This document shows, in pieces, positions 14,586-24,037 of a stretch of DNA of 64,000 nt. Position 1 is the first letter of the stretch; the number at the start of each line of letters is the position of its first letter. The stretch spans positions 62,001 to 126,000 of the forward strand of contig JAYFNT010000011.1 in assembly GCA_034933285.1 (NCBI GenBank), read 5' to 3'. This stretch comes from RPRC01 sp034933285 (lineage in GTDB: Bacteria > Desulfobacterota > Desulfuromonadia > Geobacterales > Geobacteraceae). The position numbers and the translations under genes were made by a program. The notes below the pieces were generated by a model, which saw only the letters and a program-made list of their open reading frames with translations, was not told where the DNA came from and made no database searches.

Positions 14586-16103
14586 ATGAAAAACCCGATG
14601 CGTTTCATAACCAATATCCTGAAACAGGTCGCGACAGCAGCCGCTGCCCGGCTGCGGCTGCCCGGCCTCCCGGCCATTGCGCTGATGCTGATGCTGACGC
14701 CCATGCCGTGCTTCGCAGCGGCGCAAAACCCCGCTGCGCTGGCAACGCCCCCCCTCGGCGAGCGCTGGTTCGGCATCTACTTCAACGGCGAACGGACCGG
14801 CTTCGTTCACTCCAGCATTAACGAGATCGCAGACGGCTACCGGATTGACAGTGACAGTTCAGTGAAAATGGCAGGACTGGGATTTTCCCGCGAGGCCTCG
14901 GTTCGGGAAAGCTACATTGTCAACAGGGACCTTTCGCTCCGCTCCCTGGACGTATCGCAGATCATCGACGGAAGCCTCATGAAGCTTTCAGGGGAAGTCC
15001 TGCCAAGAAGCATCAAGGTAACGATCGAGGCTGCCGGCAAGAAGAAAGAAAAGATATTGAAGAAAAAAGGGCCGGTATTTCCTCCCGCTGCGCTGAACCT
15101 GCTTCCCCTGTTCCGTGGAACACGGTCGGGCGGGGCTCTGCGCGTCGCCATGCTGGACGTGGAAGCAGTCTCGGTGAAAGATGTCAACTTCACTGTCGTC
15201 GGCAACGAAACGCTTGAAGGAATTAAGTCGGTCCACATGCGGAACGATCTTTACCCCTTCGTGGGCAACGATATCTGGGTCGACGCTTCCGGAAACACCC
15301 TTAAGGAATCGGTGCGGGACGGCTGGATCGAAACCAGGACCGAGAACGAGAGTGACGCCCGCAAATTCCTGGCTGAAGCAGCGATGTCGAAAAAGGACAT
15401 GATCCTGGACTTCAGCCTCGTGCCCGCCGACCGGGTCATTGAAAAGCCTTCCAACCTGAAAAGGCTGGAACTGGAGCTGTCCGGCTTCCCTGATAATGTC
15501 CCGCTTGTATCCAGCCCCGTTCAGAAGGTCGAGAGAACCGGCGGAAACAAGCTCCTGGTCACCATCGACAATTCGCCGCTGAAAGCGCAGCCTGCTTCAC
15601 CACAGGGGGAACTCCCGGACCTGAAACGCTACATTTCGGCCACCGACAGGATCATGGCCGGTGACCCTGAAATCAACCGCAGGCAGAAGGAAATCCTCGA
15701 CGGCGCCACGAAAGGCCGGGCCGCTGTGGAAAAACTGGTCCGATGGGTTGCTGATTATGTCAAGGACACCATCACCGACAGCCAGACCCCGCTGGAAACC
15801 CTGGAAAAGCGCACCGGCAACTGCCAGTCCCATGCGCGTCTCTATGCTTCACTGGCAAGGGCAGCGGGAATACCCACGCGTTTCGTTTCAGGAATCGTGT
15901 ACGCGGAAGGCAAGGGGTTCCTCTATCACAGCTGGGCCGAAAGCTATGTCGGCTACTGGCTGCCCGTCGATCCCACCTTCGGGGAAGTGCCGGCCAACGT
16001 GACCCACATAAAACTCGCAGAGGGCGACTCTCCTGATGACATGGCCCCCTTGGCAGGCGTTATCGGTAGAATCAAAGCACATATTCTGAAACTCGACTAC
16101 TGA
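14586..16103 (+). CDS. Exported transglutaminase-like domain protein
   Basis: 505 residues. Residues 1-46 form a signal peptide with a long basic start and AMPCFAAAQ-like cleavage region. Residues about 60-330 form a beta-rich N-terminal domain. The C-terminal transglutaminase core (about 380-490) carries the Cys-His-Asp triad in GNCQSHARLY, YHSWAESY and VDPTFGE. Such periplasmic proteins usually act as proteases or amidases, not as crosslinkers, and no substrate is known here. There is no operon partner: ileS starts 98 bp downstream after a short hairpin. The N-terminus is fixed by ATG 14586. A second ATG four codons on is also possible. Confidence 0.85.
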   Translation: MKNPMRFITNILKQVATAAAARLRLPGLPAIALMLMLTPMPCFAAAQNPAALATPPLGERWFGIYFNGERTGFVHSSINEIADGYRIDSDSSVKMAGLGFSREASVRESYIVNRDLSLRSLDVSQIIDGSLMKLSGEVLPRSIKVTIEAAGKKKEKILKKKGPVFPPAALNLLPLFRGTRSGGALRVAMLDVEAVSVKDVNFTVVGNETLEGIKSVHMRNDLYPFVGNDIWVDASGNTLKESVRDGWIETRTENESDARKFLAEAAMSKKDMILDFSLVPADRVIEKPSNLKRLELELSGFPDNVPLVSSPVQKVERTGGNKLLVTIDNSPLKAQPASPQGELPDLKRYISATDRIMAGDPEINRRQKEILDGATKGRAAVEKLVRWVADYVKDTITDSQTPLETLEKRTGNCQSHARLYASLARAAGIPTRFVSGIVYAEGKGFLYHSWAESYVGYWLPVDPTFGEVPANVTHIKLAEGDSPDDMAPLAGVIGRIKAHILKLDY

Positions 16104-16201
16104 CTCAGGCACTGACAGAGGGGTCAGGGATGCATATTTGAGGATTTACAAATCGTCGGATATGTCTTTCCGACCCTTCAATAACTTTGGAAGGACTGAT
16201 A

Positions 16202-18976
16202 ATGGACTATAAAGAAACTTTGAACCTGCCGGCTACTGACTTTCCTATGAAAGCCAATCTCACTCAGAAAGAACTGGAGATCATGGGAAAATGGGAAAGC
16301 ATGGGCCTTTATGATAAAATGACCGACATAGGCAGGGACAAACCCAGATACATACTCCATGATGGTCCTCCCTATGCCAACGGGCATATTCACATCGGTC
16401 ACGCCCTGAACAAGATCCTGAAGGACATCGTACTGAAGTGCAAAAGGATGAGCGGGTTCGAAGCGCCGTACATTCCGGGCTGGGACTGCCATGGCCTGCC
16501 CATCGAACTTCAGGTGGAAAAAAATCTCGGATCGAAGAAACATCAGATCACCAAGACAGAGATGCGCAAACTCTGCCGCGAGTATGCCGCAAAATTCGTG
16601 CAGATACAGCGAACTGAATTCGAACGGCTGGGCATCATGGGAGAATGGGAAAACCCGTACCTCACCATGAACTACGTATATGAAGGGATCACCGCCCGGG
16701 AACTGGCAACCTTCGCCGAAAACGGCGGCCTCTACAAGGGCAAGAAGCCTGTACACTGGTGCTCTTCCTGCGTGACCGCACTGGCTGAGGCCGAGGTGGA
16801 GTACGCCGACCACAAATCACCCTCGATCTATGTCAAGTTCCCCCTGAAGGACGATATCACTTCAGCGGTCCCGGAACTGGCCGGTAAAAAGGTTTCAGTG
16901 GTCATCTGGACCACCACGCCCTGGACATTGCCCGCAAACCTGGCCATCTCCCTCCATCCCGAATTCGATTATGTAGCCCTCGATACCGGCAGCGATGTCC
17001 TGATCGTGGCAGCAGGGCTTCTGGACTCCTTCCGCAAGGGCACGGGAGTTTCCGGGGAAGTGATCGCGACTTTCAAGGCGGACATCCTGGAGAAGAAAAA
17101 CTGCAGCCACCCATTCTACCAGCGTGATTCGGTCATCCTCCTCGGCGAGCATGTGACCCTGGAGGCAGGCACCGGCTGCGTTCACACGGCGCCCGGGCAC
17201 GGCCAGGACGACTACGAGATGGGCCTGCGCTTCGGCCTGGACATCTACAACCCGGTCGACAACCGGGGCAGGTTCATGGAAAACGTGGAATTCTTCGCCG
17301 GCCAGCAGGTGTTCGAAGCCAACAAGAGCGTCATCGAGAAACTGACGGAAACCGGCATGCTGCTGGGCGTCAGCGAAATCACCCACTCATATCCCCACTG
17401 CTGGCGCTGCAAGAAACCGATAATCTTCCGCGCCACCGAGCAGTGGTTCATAAGCATGGCAAGCAATGACCTGCGGGCCAAGGCCCTTGAGGAGATCAAC
17501 CGAGTCACCTGGATCCCCCACTGGGGCAGGGACCGCATCTACGGCATGGTGGAAGGACGTCCCGACTGGTGCATCTCCCGCCAGCGCTCATGGGGCGTTC
17601 CCATTACCGCTTTCCTGTGCCAGAGCTGCGGCGAAGCGCTGGCCGATGCAACCGTGATGCGTCATGTGGCCGACCTGTTCGCCGAGTTCGGGTCCGACGT
17701 CTGGTACGAGCGGGAAGCCGCCGATCTTCTGCCGCCAGGGACGAAATGCCCGGCCTGCGGCAGCACGAAGCTTGAAAAGGAGATGGACATCCTCGACGTC
17801 TGGTTCGACTCCGGAGTCTCACACGCCGCGGTACTGGAAACGCGCGACAATCTCAGTTCCCCGGCGGACATGTACCTGGAAGGCAGCGACCAGCACAGGG
17901 GCTGGTTCCACTCGTCCCTGCTGGTCGGAGTCGGCACCCGCGGCACAGCACCTTACAAGAGCGTGCTTACTCACGGCTTCGTGCTGGACGGTTCCGGCCG
18001 CAAGATGAGCAAGTCCCTGGGCAACGTGGTGGCGCCCGAGGACGTGATCAAGAAATTCGGCGCCGACATCCTGCGTCTCTGGACCGCTGCCCAGGACTAC
18101 CGTGACGACACCCGAATCTCCCAGGAGATACTCAACCGGGTCTCCGAGGCCTACCGCCGCATCCGCAACACCTGCCGCTACATCCTTGGCAACATCAGCG
18201 ATTTCGACCCGGCCACCGACTCGGTCCCTTACGGGCAGATGCCCGAACTGGACCGCTGGGCGCTGCACCAGATGGAGGCCCTCAAGGAGCGGATTCTGCG
18301 GGCTTACGAGGAATACGAGTTCCACATCATCTACCAGATGGTCAACGCTTTCTGCAGCGTCGAGATGAGCGCCTTCTACCTGGACATCCTCAAGGACCGG
18401 CTCTATTCCAGCCGACGCGACTCGCTCAAGAGGCGCAGCGCCCAGACGGCGCTTTACCGGATTCTGGATACGCTGGTGAAACTGGTGGCCCCGGTCCTCT
18501 CGTTCACCGCCGACGAAGTCTGGTGGCACATGCCGGGCAAGACCTCGGAGAGCGTCCACCTCACCGAGTTTCCTGCACCCGCCCCTGAACTCCTGGATGA
18601 CGGCCTGGTCAAGCGCTGGGACACCATCATCAAGGTGCGGGGCGAAGTCTCCAAAGCCCTGGAATTGGCGCGCGTGCAGAAGATCATCGGCCATTCGCTG
18701 GATGCCTCGGTAACCCTGACAGCGCCAGCCGAACTGCTGGGTTTCCTGCGTGAGTACGCGACCGAACTGAAGAGCGTGTTCATTGTCTCGAAAGTGGTTC
18801 TGGCCGACGAAATTCGGGGCGAGAGCGTTGCCGCCGAAAACGTGGAGGGTTTGAAGATCCAGGTGGAAGCGGCGCCGGGCGCCAAGTGCGAGCGCTGCTG
18901 GTGCTACGACGAAGAAATCGGCAAGGACAGCAACTATTCGACCATCTGTCCGAAATGCATAGAGGCGGTGGCATGA
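16202..18976 (+). CDS. ileS: Isoleucyl-tRNA synthetase
   Basis: 924 residues from ATG 16202, after GGAAGG; a TTG five codons upstream is not needed. It charges tRNA-Ile and edits valine. Class I signatures are present: HIGH as HIHIGHAL near residue 60, and KMSKS in GRKMSKSLGN near 600. The WIPHWGRDRIYGMVEGRPDWCISRQR segment lies in the core. A zinc-binding C-terminal tail has CERCWC and CPKC. Length is normal. The stop overlaps the lspA start by four bases, giving translational coupling. No T-box leader was seen in the 98-bp upstream gap. Confidence 0.97.
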   Translation: MDYKETLNLPATDFPMKANLTQKELEIMGKWESMGLYDKMTDIGRDKPRYILHDGPPYANGHIHIGHALNKILKDIVLKCKRMSGFEAPYIPGWDCHGLPIELQVEKNLGSKKHQITKTEMRKLCREYAAKFVQIQRTEFERLGIMGEWENPYLTMNYVYEGITARELATFAENGGLYKGKKPVHWCSSCVTALAEAEVEYADHKSPSIYVKFPLKDDITSAVPELAGKKVSVVIWTTTPWTLPANLAISLHPEFDYVALDTGSDVLIVAAGLLDSFRKGTGVSGEVIATFKADILEKKNCSHPFYQRDSVILLGEHVTLEAGTGCVHTAPGHGQDDYEMGLRFGLDIYNPVDNRGRFMENVEFFAGQQVFEANKSVIEKLTETGMLLGVSEITHSYPHCWRCKKPIIFRATEQWFISMASNDLRAKALEEINRVTWIPHWGRDRIYGMVEGRPDWCISRQRSWGVPITAFLCQSCGEALADATVMRHVADLFAEFGSDVWYEREAADLLPPGTKCPACGSTKLEKEMDILDVWFDSGVSHAAVLETRDNLSSPADMYLEGSDQHRGWFHSSLLVGVGTRGTAPYKSVLTHGFVLDGSGRKMSKSLGNVVAPEDVIKKFGADILRLWTAAQDYRDDTRISQEILNRVSEAYRRIRNTCRYILGNISDFDPATDSVPYGQMPELDRWALHQMEALKERILRAYEEYEFHIIYQMVNAFCSVEMSAFYLDILKDRLYSSRRDSLKRRSAQTALYRILDTLVKLVAPVLSFTADEVWWHMPGKTSESVHLTEFPAPAPELLDDGLVKRWDTIIKVRGEVSKALELARVQKIIGHSLDASVTLTAPAELLGFLREYATELKSVFIVSKVVLADEIRGESVAAENVEGLKIQVEAAPGAKCERCWCYDEEIGKDSNYSTICPKCIEAVA

Positions 18977-19479
18977 ATAACCGGTATGCTCTGCTTGCGG
19001 CCATCGCCCTGCCGGCAATCATCCTCGACCAGCTCACCAAGCTGCTGATCGTGCGGAAACTGGCCATGAACGATGCAATCGTCGTGATCACCAATTTCTT
19101 CGACATCGTTCACGCCCGCAACCAGGGCGCCGCCTTCGGCATCCTGCGCGACAGCAGTATCCGCCTCCCTTTCCTGATTGCCGTCTCACTTGTGGCCGTA
19201 GTCGTGGTCCTCATCGTGTACCGGAGGCTGCGCCCCGACCAGAAACTGGCCGCTGTCTCCCTCTCCCTCGTCCTGGCCGGAGCGGTGGGCAACCTGATAG
19301 ACCGTCTGCGTCTGGGAGAAGTCATCGACTTCCTCCAGGTCCACTGGTACCAGCACGCCTGGCCCGCATTCAACGTGGCGGATTCGGCCATCTGCATCGG
19401 GGTCGGTCTTATGGCTGTCGACATGTATAGGGAAGAGAAGAAGAGACGCGAAGCGGCAGCACCAGGCAATAGGCAATAG
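18973..19479 (+). CDS. lspA: Lipoprotein signal peptidase II
   Basis: 168 residues, starting at the ATG that overlaps the ileS stop (ATGA). This inner-membrane aspartyl protease cleaves prolipoprotein signals before the lipidated Cys. It has four membrane helices. The catalytic Asp motifs are NLIDRLRLGEVIDF and FNVADSAI, with NQGAAFG earlier. The last residues (PGNRQ) and the TAG stop are encoded by the start of the GGCAATA repeat array, so the cytoplasmic tail has been rewritten by repeat insertion. The catalytic part is intact. Confidence 0.96.
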   Translation: MNNRYALLAAIALPAIILDQLTKLLIVRKLAMNDAIVVITNFFDIVHARNQGAAFGILRDSSIRLPFLIAVSLVAVVVVLIVYRRLRPDQKLAAVSLSLVLAGAVGNLIDRLRLGEVIDFLQVHWYQHAWPAFNVADSAICIGVGLMAVDMYREEKKRREAAAPGNRQ

Positions 19480-19535
19480 GCAATAGGCAATAGGCAATAG
19501 GCAATAGGCAATAGGCAATAGGCAATAGGCAATAG
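19465..19535. repeat. Perfect heptamer tandem repeat (GGCAATA, 10 copies)
   Basis: Ten consecutive identical 7-bp units. The array starts inside lspA codons, supplies its TAG stop (19477-19479) and ends at 19535. Because the unit is not a multiple of three, copy-number change shifts frame only after the stop. Confidence 0.95.
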
Positions 19536-19565
19536 ATGTTAAGCCTGAATGCTGAAGGTAAAAAC

Positions 19566-19608
19566 AAAAAAGTGATAGGAAATAAATTCTTTTCCCTATC
19601 ACTTTTTT
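19566..19608. terminator. Bidirectional terminator between lspA and the epimerase gene
   Basis: A 14-bp perfect stem, six A plus GTGATAGG (19566-19579) with CCTATCAC plus six T (19595-19608), and a 15-nt loop. A and T tracts on either side allow termination in both directions between the convergent genes. Confidence 0.85.
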
Positions 19609-19624
19609 CATTGCTATGCTTTCC

Positions 19625-19715
19625 GCAAGCTGTTCACTAACCAAATAACTAATCAACTATTCAACTAATCCACTAATTCACTGTTCTCTGGCTTCTGTTC
19701 ACTGTCCACTAGACT
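19625..19715. repeat. Degenerate short-period repeats at the epimerase 3' end
   Basis: Roughly 8-bp units (CTAATCAA, CTATTCAA, CTAATCCA, CTAATTCA) pass into CTGTTCTCTGG/CTTCTGTTCACTGTCCACT text. The text reaches the stop codon of the minus-strand epimerase gene at 19709. Confidence 0.7.
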
Positions 19716-20719
19716 CTGTAATACTCCCTGTACCAATCCACGAACCTTCCGATTCCTTCCTCAATGGACGTGCTCGGCCTGAATCCAACGTCCTCCATAA
19801 GGTCGTCAACGTCGGCGCACGTGGCCGGCACGTCACCCGGTTGAATCGGCATCAGGTTCTTGACTGCCTTTTTCCCCAGCTTTTCCTCCAGTACCTCGAT
19901 GAACCGCAACAACTCCACCGGGTTGTTGTTGCCGATGTTGTAAACGCGGTTCGGCGCATAACTGGTCCCCGGATCGGGGGCATTCCCGCTCCACGAAGGA
20001 TTTGGCGCGGCTGTCCTGTCCGCGACCCGTAGCACTCCTTCCACGATGTCGTCGATATAGGTGAAATCCCGCCGCATCCTGCCCTCGTTGTAGACATCGA
20101 TCGGCTTTCCCTCCAGGATCGCCTTGGTAAAAATGAACAGCGCCATGTCGGGACGGCCCCATGGCCCGTAGACAGTAAAGAACCTGAGGCCTGTGCACGG
20201 AAGAAGGTAGAGGCTCGCATAGGTATGGGCCATCAGTTCGTTGGCCTTCTTCGTGGCAGCGTAGAGAGACACAGGGTGGTCCACGTTGTGATGGACAGAG
20301 AAAGGCATGGCCGTGTTTGCGCCATAGACCGAGCTTGATGAAGCATAGGCAAGGTGTTTCACACCGTTGTGCCTGCACCCTTCCAGTATGTTCATGAACC
20401 CGACGATATTGCTGTCGATATAGGCATGGGGGTTGACAATCGAGTAGCGGACCCCGGCCTGGGCAGCCAGATGGATCACTTTTTCGAAGTTCCCGCCGGC
20501 AAATAGATCGGCCATCAGCCTCCGATCCGACAGGTCGCCCCTTATGAACGTGAAGCCGTTCTTTCCCTCCAACTGCTTCAGGCGTGCTTCCTTCAACGAA
20601 ACATCATAGTAGTCGTTTAGGCTGTCGAAACCCACAACCTCGTCACCACGATCAAGTAGGCGCTGTGAAACATGAAAACCGATAAAGCCCGCCGCCCCGG
20701 TTACCAGAATTTTTGACAT
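19709..20719 (-). CDS. NAD-dependent sugar epimerase (UDP-glucuronate 4-epimerase type)
   Basis: 336 residues of the extended short-chain dehydrogenase fold. NAD binding: GAAGFIG near the N-terminus. The catalytic Tyr-Lys pair sits in YAATK, with SSSSVYG before it and TVYGPWGRPDMAL after it. The latter is characteristic of UDP-glucuronate 4-epimerases and CapI-like proteins. It would interconvert UDP-glucuronate and UDP-galacturonate for surface polysaccharide. No other polysaccharide genes are nearby. The 5' flank holds AGAATTCAGAATT heptamer-like text and no clear promoter. Confidence 0.85.
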   Translation of the reverse strand: MSKILVTGAAGFIGFHVSQRLLDRGDEVVGFDSLNDYYDVSLKEARLKQLEGKNGFTFIRGDLSDRRLMADLFAGGNFEKVIHLAAQAGVRYSIVNPHAYIDSNIVGFMNILEGCRHNGVKHLAYASSSSVYGANTAMPFSVHHNVDHPVSLYAATKKANELMAHTYASLYLLPCTGLRFFTVYGPWGRPDMALFIFTKAILEGKPIDVYNEGRMRRDFTYIDDIVEGVLRVADRTAAPNPSWSGNAPDPGTSYAPNRVYNIGNNNPVELLRFIEVLEEKLGKKAVKNLMPIQPGDVPATCADVDDLMEDVGFRPSTSIEEGIGRFVDWYREYYRV

Positions 20720-20732
20720 GTAAACCTCATGA

Positions 20733-20862
20733 GAAGTCAGAATTCAGAATTAATCAGTCAGAATATAAGAAAATATTGCACTGACTCTTTACGTCTTTTT
20801 TTCACCAGCCACCAGCAACCAGCGACTTGCCTGTTGCCTATCGCCTATCGCCTCAGCATGAT
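20733..20862. repeat. Heptamer-period repeats between epimerase and pgeF
   Basis: Near 20733-20762 AGTCAGAATTCAGAATT text occurs. At 20803-20824 CCAGCCA-CCAGCAA-CCAGCGA, and at 20833-20856 GCCTATC-GCCTATC-GCCTCAG. The latter runs into the pgeF stop codon. Confidence 0.75.
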
Positions 20863-21645
20863 GAAACCCATCTGCCGCCCAGTCTCACCCTTGTCGCGCC
20901 GGTAAGAAAAGAAGAGATCCTTTTCACAGGAAACGCACAATTTACTCACTTCAATGTTCTCCTCGGCTATCCCTGCCTGGAGCAACTGCTGCCGGTTGGC
21001 CTTGGACAGATCAAGACGCCATTTCCGTGCGCCCGAAGATTCGGCAAAGCTGTCGAAGTCATGCCCTGCCTTGCTGAATGCGTCCGCCACTGGCGCGTCG
21101 ACCTCGTAGCAACATGCACCGATGGTGGGGCCTATGGATGCCAGGATATCCCTTGGCCGGCCGTCGAACAGGTTGACCATGGCCTCGACTCCCTTTGCCA
21201 CGATACTCGCAACGGTGCCTCTCCAGCCTGCATGAATCGCAGCGACGACCCTGTTGGCCGGGTCCAGAAGCAGCACCGGCGCACAGTCAGCCACACAGAT
21301 ACCGATCATCACACCAGGCTGATTGGTTACGATGCCGTCGCATTCAATCTTGAAAAAATGGGAAAAATCAGGGTTCGGCTGGTCCAGGAGCAAGAGATCG
21401 TTCCCATGAACCTGGGTAACCGTGACGAGTTTTTCGACCTTTGCGTCAAAGGCACGGGCCAGGATGCTCCGGTTTCCCTCGACGTTGTGGGAAGAATCAA
21501 GAGTTGACAGACCCAGATTGAGAGAATTGTATGGCGGGCGGGATACGCCTTCGTGGCGCGTGGTAAAGCCCTGCACCGAGACCCCCCGATCCGCGAAAAG
21601 CTTCGATTCCACATAATGGACCCTGCCGGATTTTCGAATTTCCAC
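20845..21645 (-). CDS. pgeF: Peptidoglycan editing factor PgeF (multi-copper polyphenol oxidase/laccase-like family)
   Basis: 266 residues. The zinc/copper-binding triad of the YfiH/PgeF family is visible: His in TQVHGN, Cys in VADCAPVLL and His in AIHAGWRGT. In E. coli PgeF removes L-Ser-containing precursor (UDP-MurNAc-L-Ser) to keep muropeptides correct; older annotations call it laccase. The order rluD-pgeF is common in bacteria, and here they lie on the same strand with 275 bp of heptamer repeats downstream of pgeF's start side. The stop codon lies on the border of the repeats. Confidence 0.9.
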   Translation of the reverse strand: MEIRKSGRVHYVESKLFADRGVSVQGFTTRHEGVSRPPYNSLNLGLSTLDSSHNVEGNRSILARAFDAKVEKLVTVTQVHGNDLLLLDQPNPDFSHFFKIECDGIVTNQPGVMIGICVADCAPVLLLDPANRVVAAIHAGWRGTVASIVAKGVEAMVNLFDGRPRDILASIGPTIGACCYEVDAPVADAFSKAGHDFDSFAESSGARKWRLDLSKANRQQLLQAGIAEENIEVSKLCVSCEKDLFFSYRRDKGETGRQMGFIMLRR

Positions 21646-21663
21646 AAAAACTCCTTGAAAGTC

Positions 21664-21930
21664 AGTGATATGGTTTAAGTGTTAATTGTTAAGTGCTGAG
21701 TGTTAAGTGCTGAGTGCTGAGTTTTAAGTGTTAAGTTTTAAGTGTTAAGTGTTAAGTGCTGAGTGCTGAGTGCTGAGTGTTAAGTTATAAGTGTTAAGTG
21801 ATATGCCTTTAAGTAGTAAGAGTGATAAACTGAGGGTTATGAATCAAGTATCAGACTTTAGTTGGCAAACAACTGCTTAAACTATCTTTCCGATTTCAAC
21901 TTAAAACTTAAAACCTAAAACTTAACACTG
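21664..21930. repeat. Long heptamer-period repeat array between pgeF and rluD
   Basis: From 21676 to 21800 the text is a mixture of TTAAGTG, CTGAGTG and TTTAAGTG units. After about 60 bp of ordinary sequence, AACTTAAAACTTAAAACCTAAAACTT units occupy 21899-21930 and supply the TAA stop of the minus-strand rluD gene. No promoter or frame is visible inside. Confidence 0.9.
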
Positions 21931-22899
21931 CTTTTCCATATATTCCAGCAACTCACCCATATCCCCGGGCAACGGAGATGAGAATTCCAGGTATTCCCCG
22001 GAAGCGGGATGGATGAAACCAAGTGTTCGTGCATGGAGCGCCTGACGGCCCAGACGGCGGACCATGGCGCGAAGTTCGGTGTCCCTGATCTGGGAAATGC
22101 GCCCGCTCCCTCCATAGACAGGATCGCCGAGAAGCGGAAACCCTGCCTCGGAGAGATGAACCCTTATCTGGTGAGTGCGGCCGGTCTCCAGTCTGAGTTC
22201 CAGGACCGCAACAGGACCAAACCGGCCCGTGACCTTCCAGTGTGTAACAGCACGTTTTCCGCTGCGCGCGGAACCGGACATCCGCTTTCGGTCCACCGGA
22301 TGGCGGCCGATGTCTCCCTCGATGGTGCCCTTGTCCTTCGCAGGTGAACCGTAGACGAACGCTACATAGACGCGCTTTATGCTGTGTTCCTTGAACTGCC
22401 GGGACAGGGCCAGATGGGCACGGTCATTCTTTGCCACCACGAGTACGCCGGTAGTGCCCTTGTCAATCCGGTGAACGATCCCGGGCCGGATCTCACCCCC
22501 GATACCTGAAAGGTCGCGGCAATGGGCCAGCAGGGCGTTTACCAGGGTACCTCCCGGATTGCCTGCGCCGGGATGGACAGGCATTCCAGCCGGCTTGTCC
22601 ACCACGATGAGGTCGCTGTCCTCATAAAGGATCGATAATGGTATCTTCTCCGCAACCGGTGCAGCCGGGACCGGAGGAGGTATCTCTACGACTATTGTCT
22701 CCCCGCCCTTGAGCTTGAGGGAAGGCTTCGACGGCCGGCCGTTCACGGTTATCAGGCCGTTTTCGATGAGGCGCTGCACAGCCGTTCGCGTAAGGTCCGG
22801 GACCTTGCCGGTTATGAACTGGTCGAGCCGTTCGGCAGGCTCGTCGGCATTGAAAGTCAATTCGATTCTATTCACTGAACATCCAGGAGCCATGGTCAT
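21922..22899 (-). CDS. rluD: RluD-family 23S rRNA pseudouridine synthase
   Basis: 325 residues. An S4 RNA-binding domain (about 17-75, with RLDQFI and RLIENGLITVNG) precedes the pseudouridine synthase domain. The catalytic Asp is in HRIDKGTTG and the RTHQIRVHL motif is present. RluD makes pseudouridines in helix 69 of 23S rRNA. The start is uncertain: ATG 22899, ATG 22893 and GTG 22872 are all close and none has a strong ribosome site. The last codon abuts a TTAAG-type repeat. Confidence 0.9.
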   Translation of the reverse strand: MTMAPGCSVNRIELTFNADEPAERLDQFITGKVPDLTRTAVQRLIENGLITVNGRPSKPSLKLKGGETIVVEIPPPVPAAPVAEKIPLSILYEDSDLIVVDKPAGMPVHPGAGNPGGTLVNALLAHCRDLSGIGGEIRPGIVHRIDKGTTGVLVVAKNDRAHLALSRQFKEHSIKRVYVAFVYGSPAKDKGTIEGDIGRHPVDRKRMSGSARSGKRAVTHWKVTGRFGPVAVLELRLETGRTHQIRVHLSEAGFPLLGDPVYGGSGRISQIRDTELRAMVRRLGRQALHARTLGFIHPASGEYLEFSSPLPGDMGELLEYMEKQC

Positions 22900-23125
22900 C
22901 GCCGGGAGAATATACAGGCCTGCCGGTTTCTCAAACTGCGAGGTTAGCCAAAAACCGGCGGAATGTCAATCAGTCTCCGTCCCGGTGAAGGGGTCGGCAT
23001 TTCTTGTCATTTTCATTGCTTTGCGTAGTGGGTCTGGGTAGGATAAGAAGTTCACACCAGGACAGCAAAAACTTTTTAACGTGAATCATCTCTGAAACGA
23101 AAAAACAGGACAAAGGAGCAGCTTC

Positions 23126-24037
23126 ATGATTTTGAAAAATTTGGCCAGTGCGGACCTTTCCGGCAAGCGTCTCGATGAAGGCGCCGCACAGCTGTTCCCG
23201 ATCCTGTCCAAAAACCGGATACGGAAGATCATCGACCTTGGCGGGTGCAGCGTCAACAGCGCCATGGTGCGGGTGGCATCCCGTCAGCTTCGGGAAGGAG
23301 ATGAAATCATCCTCGGCGTAATGGAGCCGGAACGCTTCCAGGACCTGGTCTTCAAACAGGATGACATCCTCTATGAGGACAACGATGTGCTGGCCATTTG
23401 CAAACCGGCCGGTATCAACTCCCAGCGAACTCCCTACCAGTTGAAAGGGACCGTTGAATACGCGATCGGGACCTATCTCAAAAGTGAAGGTATTGAAGAA
23501 CCGGTAAGGATAGTCCACCGCCTGGACCGGGGAACTTCGGGACTGATGCTGTTCCCGAAAAACCGCGCATCAGCCGCCCGCCTGTCAAGCCAGTTGCACG
23601 ACGGGGAGATCGAAAAACGTTACCTGGCCCTGGTGAAGGGAATGCCGCCACAATGCGAATGGCTTGTCAACGCCCCCATAGCAAAGATCGCACCTTCCAG
23701 GTATGGCGTTGCCACTCCGGGAAAGGAAGCGCAGACGGAATTCCGTGTTGTCGCAGCAGGGGCTGATGCGGCGCTGCTGGAGGCCAGGCCCCTTACGGGA
23801 AGGACCCACCAGATCAGGGTACACCTGGAGTATGACGCGCTGCCGATTGTGGGAGACCGGGTCTACGGCGGGGCAAAGGCATGCCGGATGATGCTTCACT
23901 GCCTGTCCATGTCGTTCCTGAACCGCAACGGAAACCGCGTGCCGGTTTCAGCACCGCCGGACAGCGTATTCCTGGCAGTCTGCAAGGAGTTCGGCATCGA
24001 TGCTGAAACGGAGGTCTTCCGGATGAACACTATCTGA
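23126..24037 (+). CDS. RluA-family pseudouridine synthase (second paralogue)
   Basis: 303 residues. ATG 23126 follows AAAGGAG with good spacing. An S4-like N-terminal region (KRLDEGAAQLF, NRIRKIIDLGGCSVNS) precedes the catalytic domain with HRLDRGTSG and GRTHQIRVHLE. It modifies uridines in rRNA or tRNA, but the site cannot be read from sequence. It is divergent from the rluD-like gene and overlaps the convergent TPR gene by 8 bp. Confidence 0.88.
   Translation: MILKNLASADLSGKRLDEGAAQLFPILSKNRIRKIIDLGGCSVNSAMVRVASRQLREGDEIILGVMEPERFQDLVFKQDDILYEDNDVLAICKPAGINSQRTPYQLKGTVEYAIGTYLKSEGIEEPVRIVHRLDRGTSGLMLFPKNRASAARLSSQLHDGEIEKRYLALVKGMPPQCEWLVNAPIAKIAPSRYGVATPGKEAQTEFRVVAAGADAALLEARPLTGRTHQIRVHLEYDALPIVGDRVYGGAKACRMMLHCLSMSFLNRNGNRVPVSAPPDSVFLAVCKEFGIDAETEVFRMNTI

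Noticed and set aside
16104..16201. T-box riboswitch upstream of ileS
   Set aside because: Only 98 bp are available and no T-box sequence, specifier or antiterminator was seen; only a small GTCGG/CCGAC hairpin.
17819..19018. A 399-codon open frame antisense to ileS and lspA
   Set aside because: Mirror of the codon bias of ileS; no start signal and it crosses two well-defined genes.
19465..19535. CRISPR-like appearance of the GGCAATA array
   Set aside because: Units are 7 bp in direct contact with no spacers, unlike CRISPR repeats of about 24-40 bp with unique spacers.
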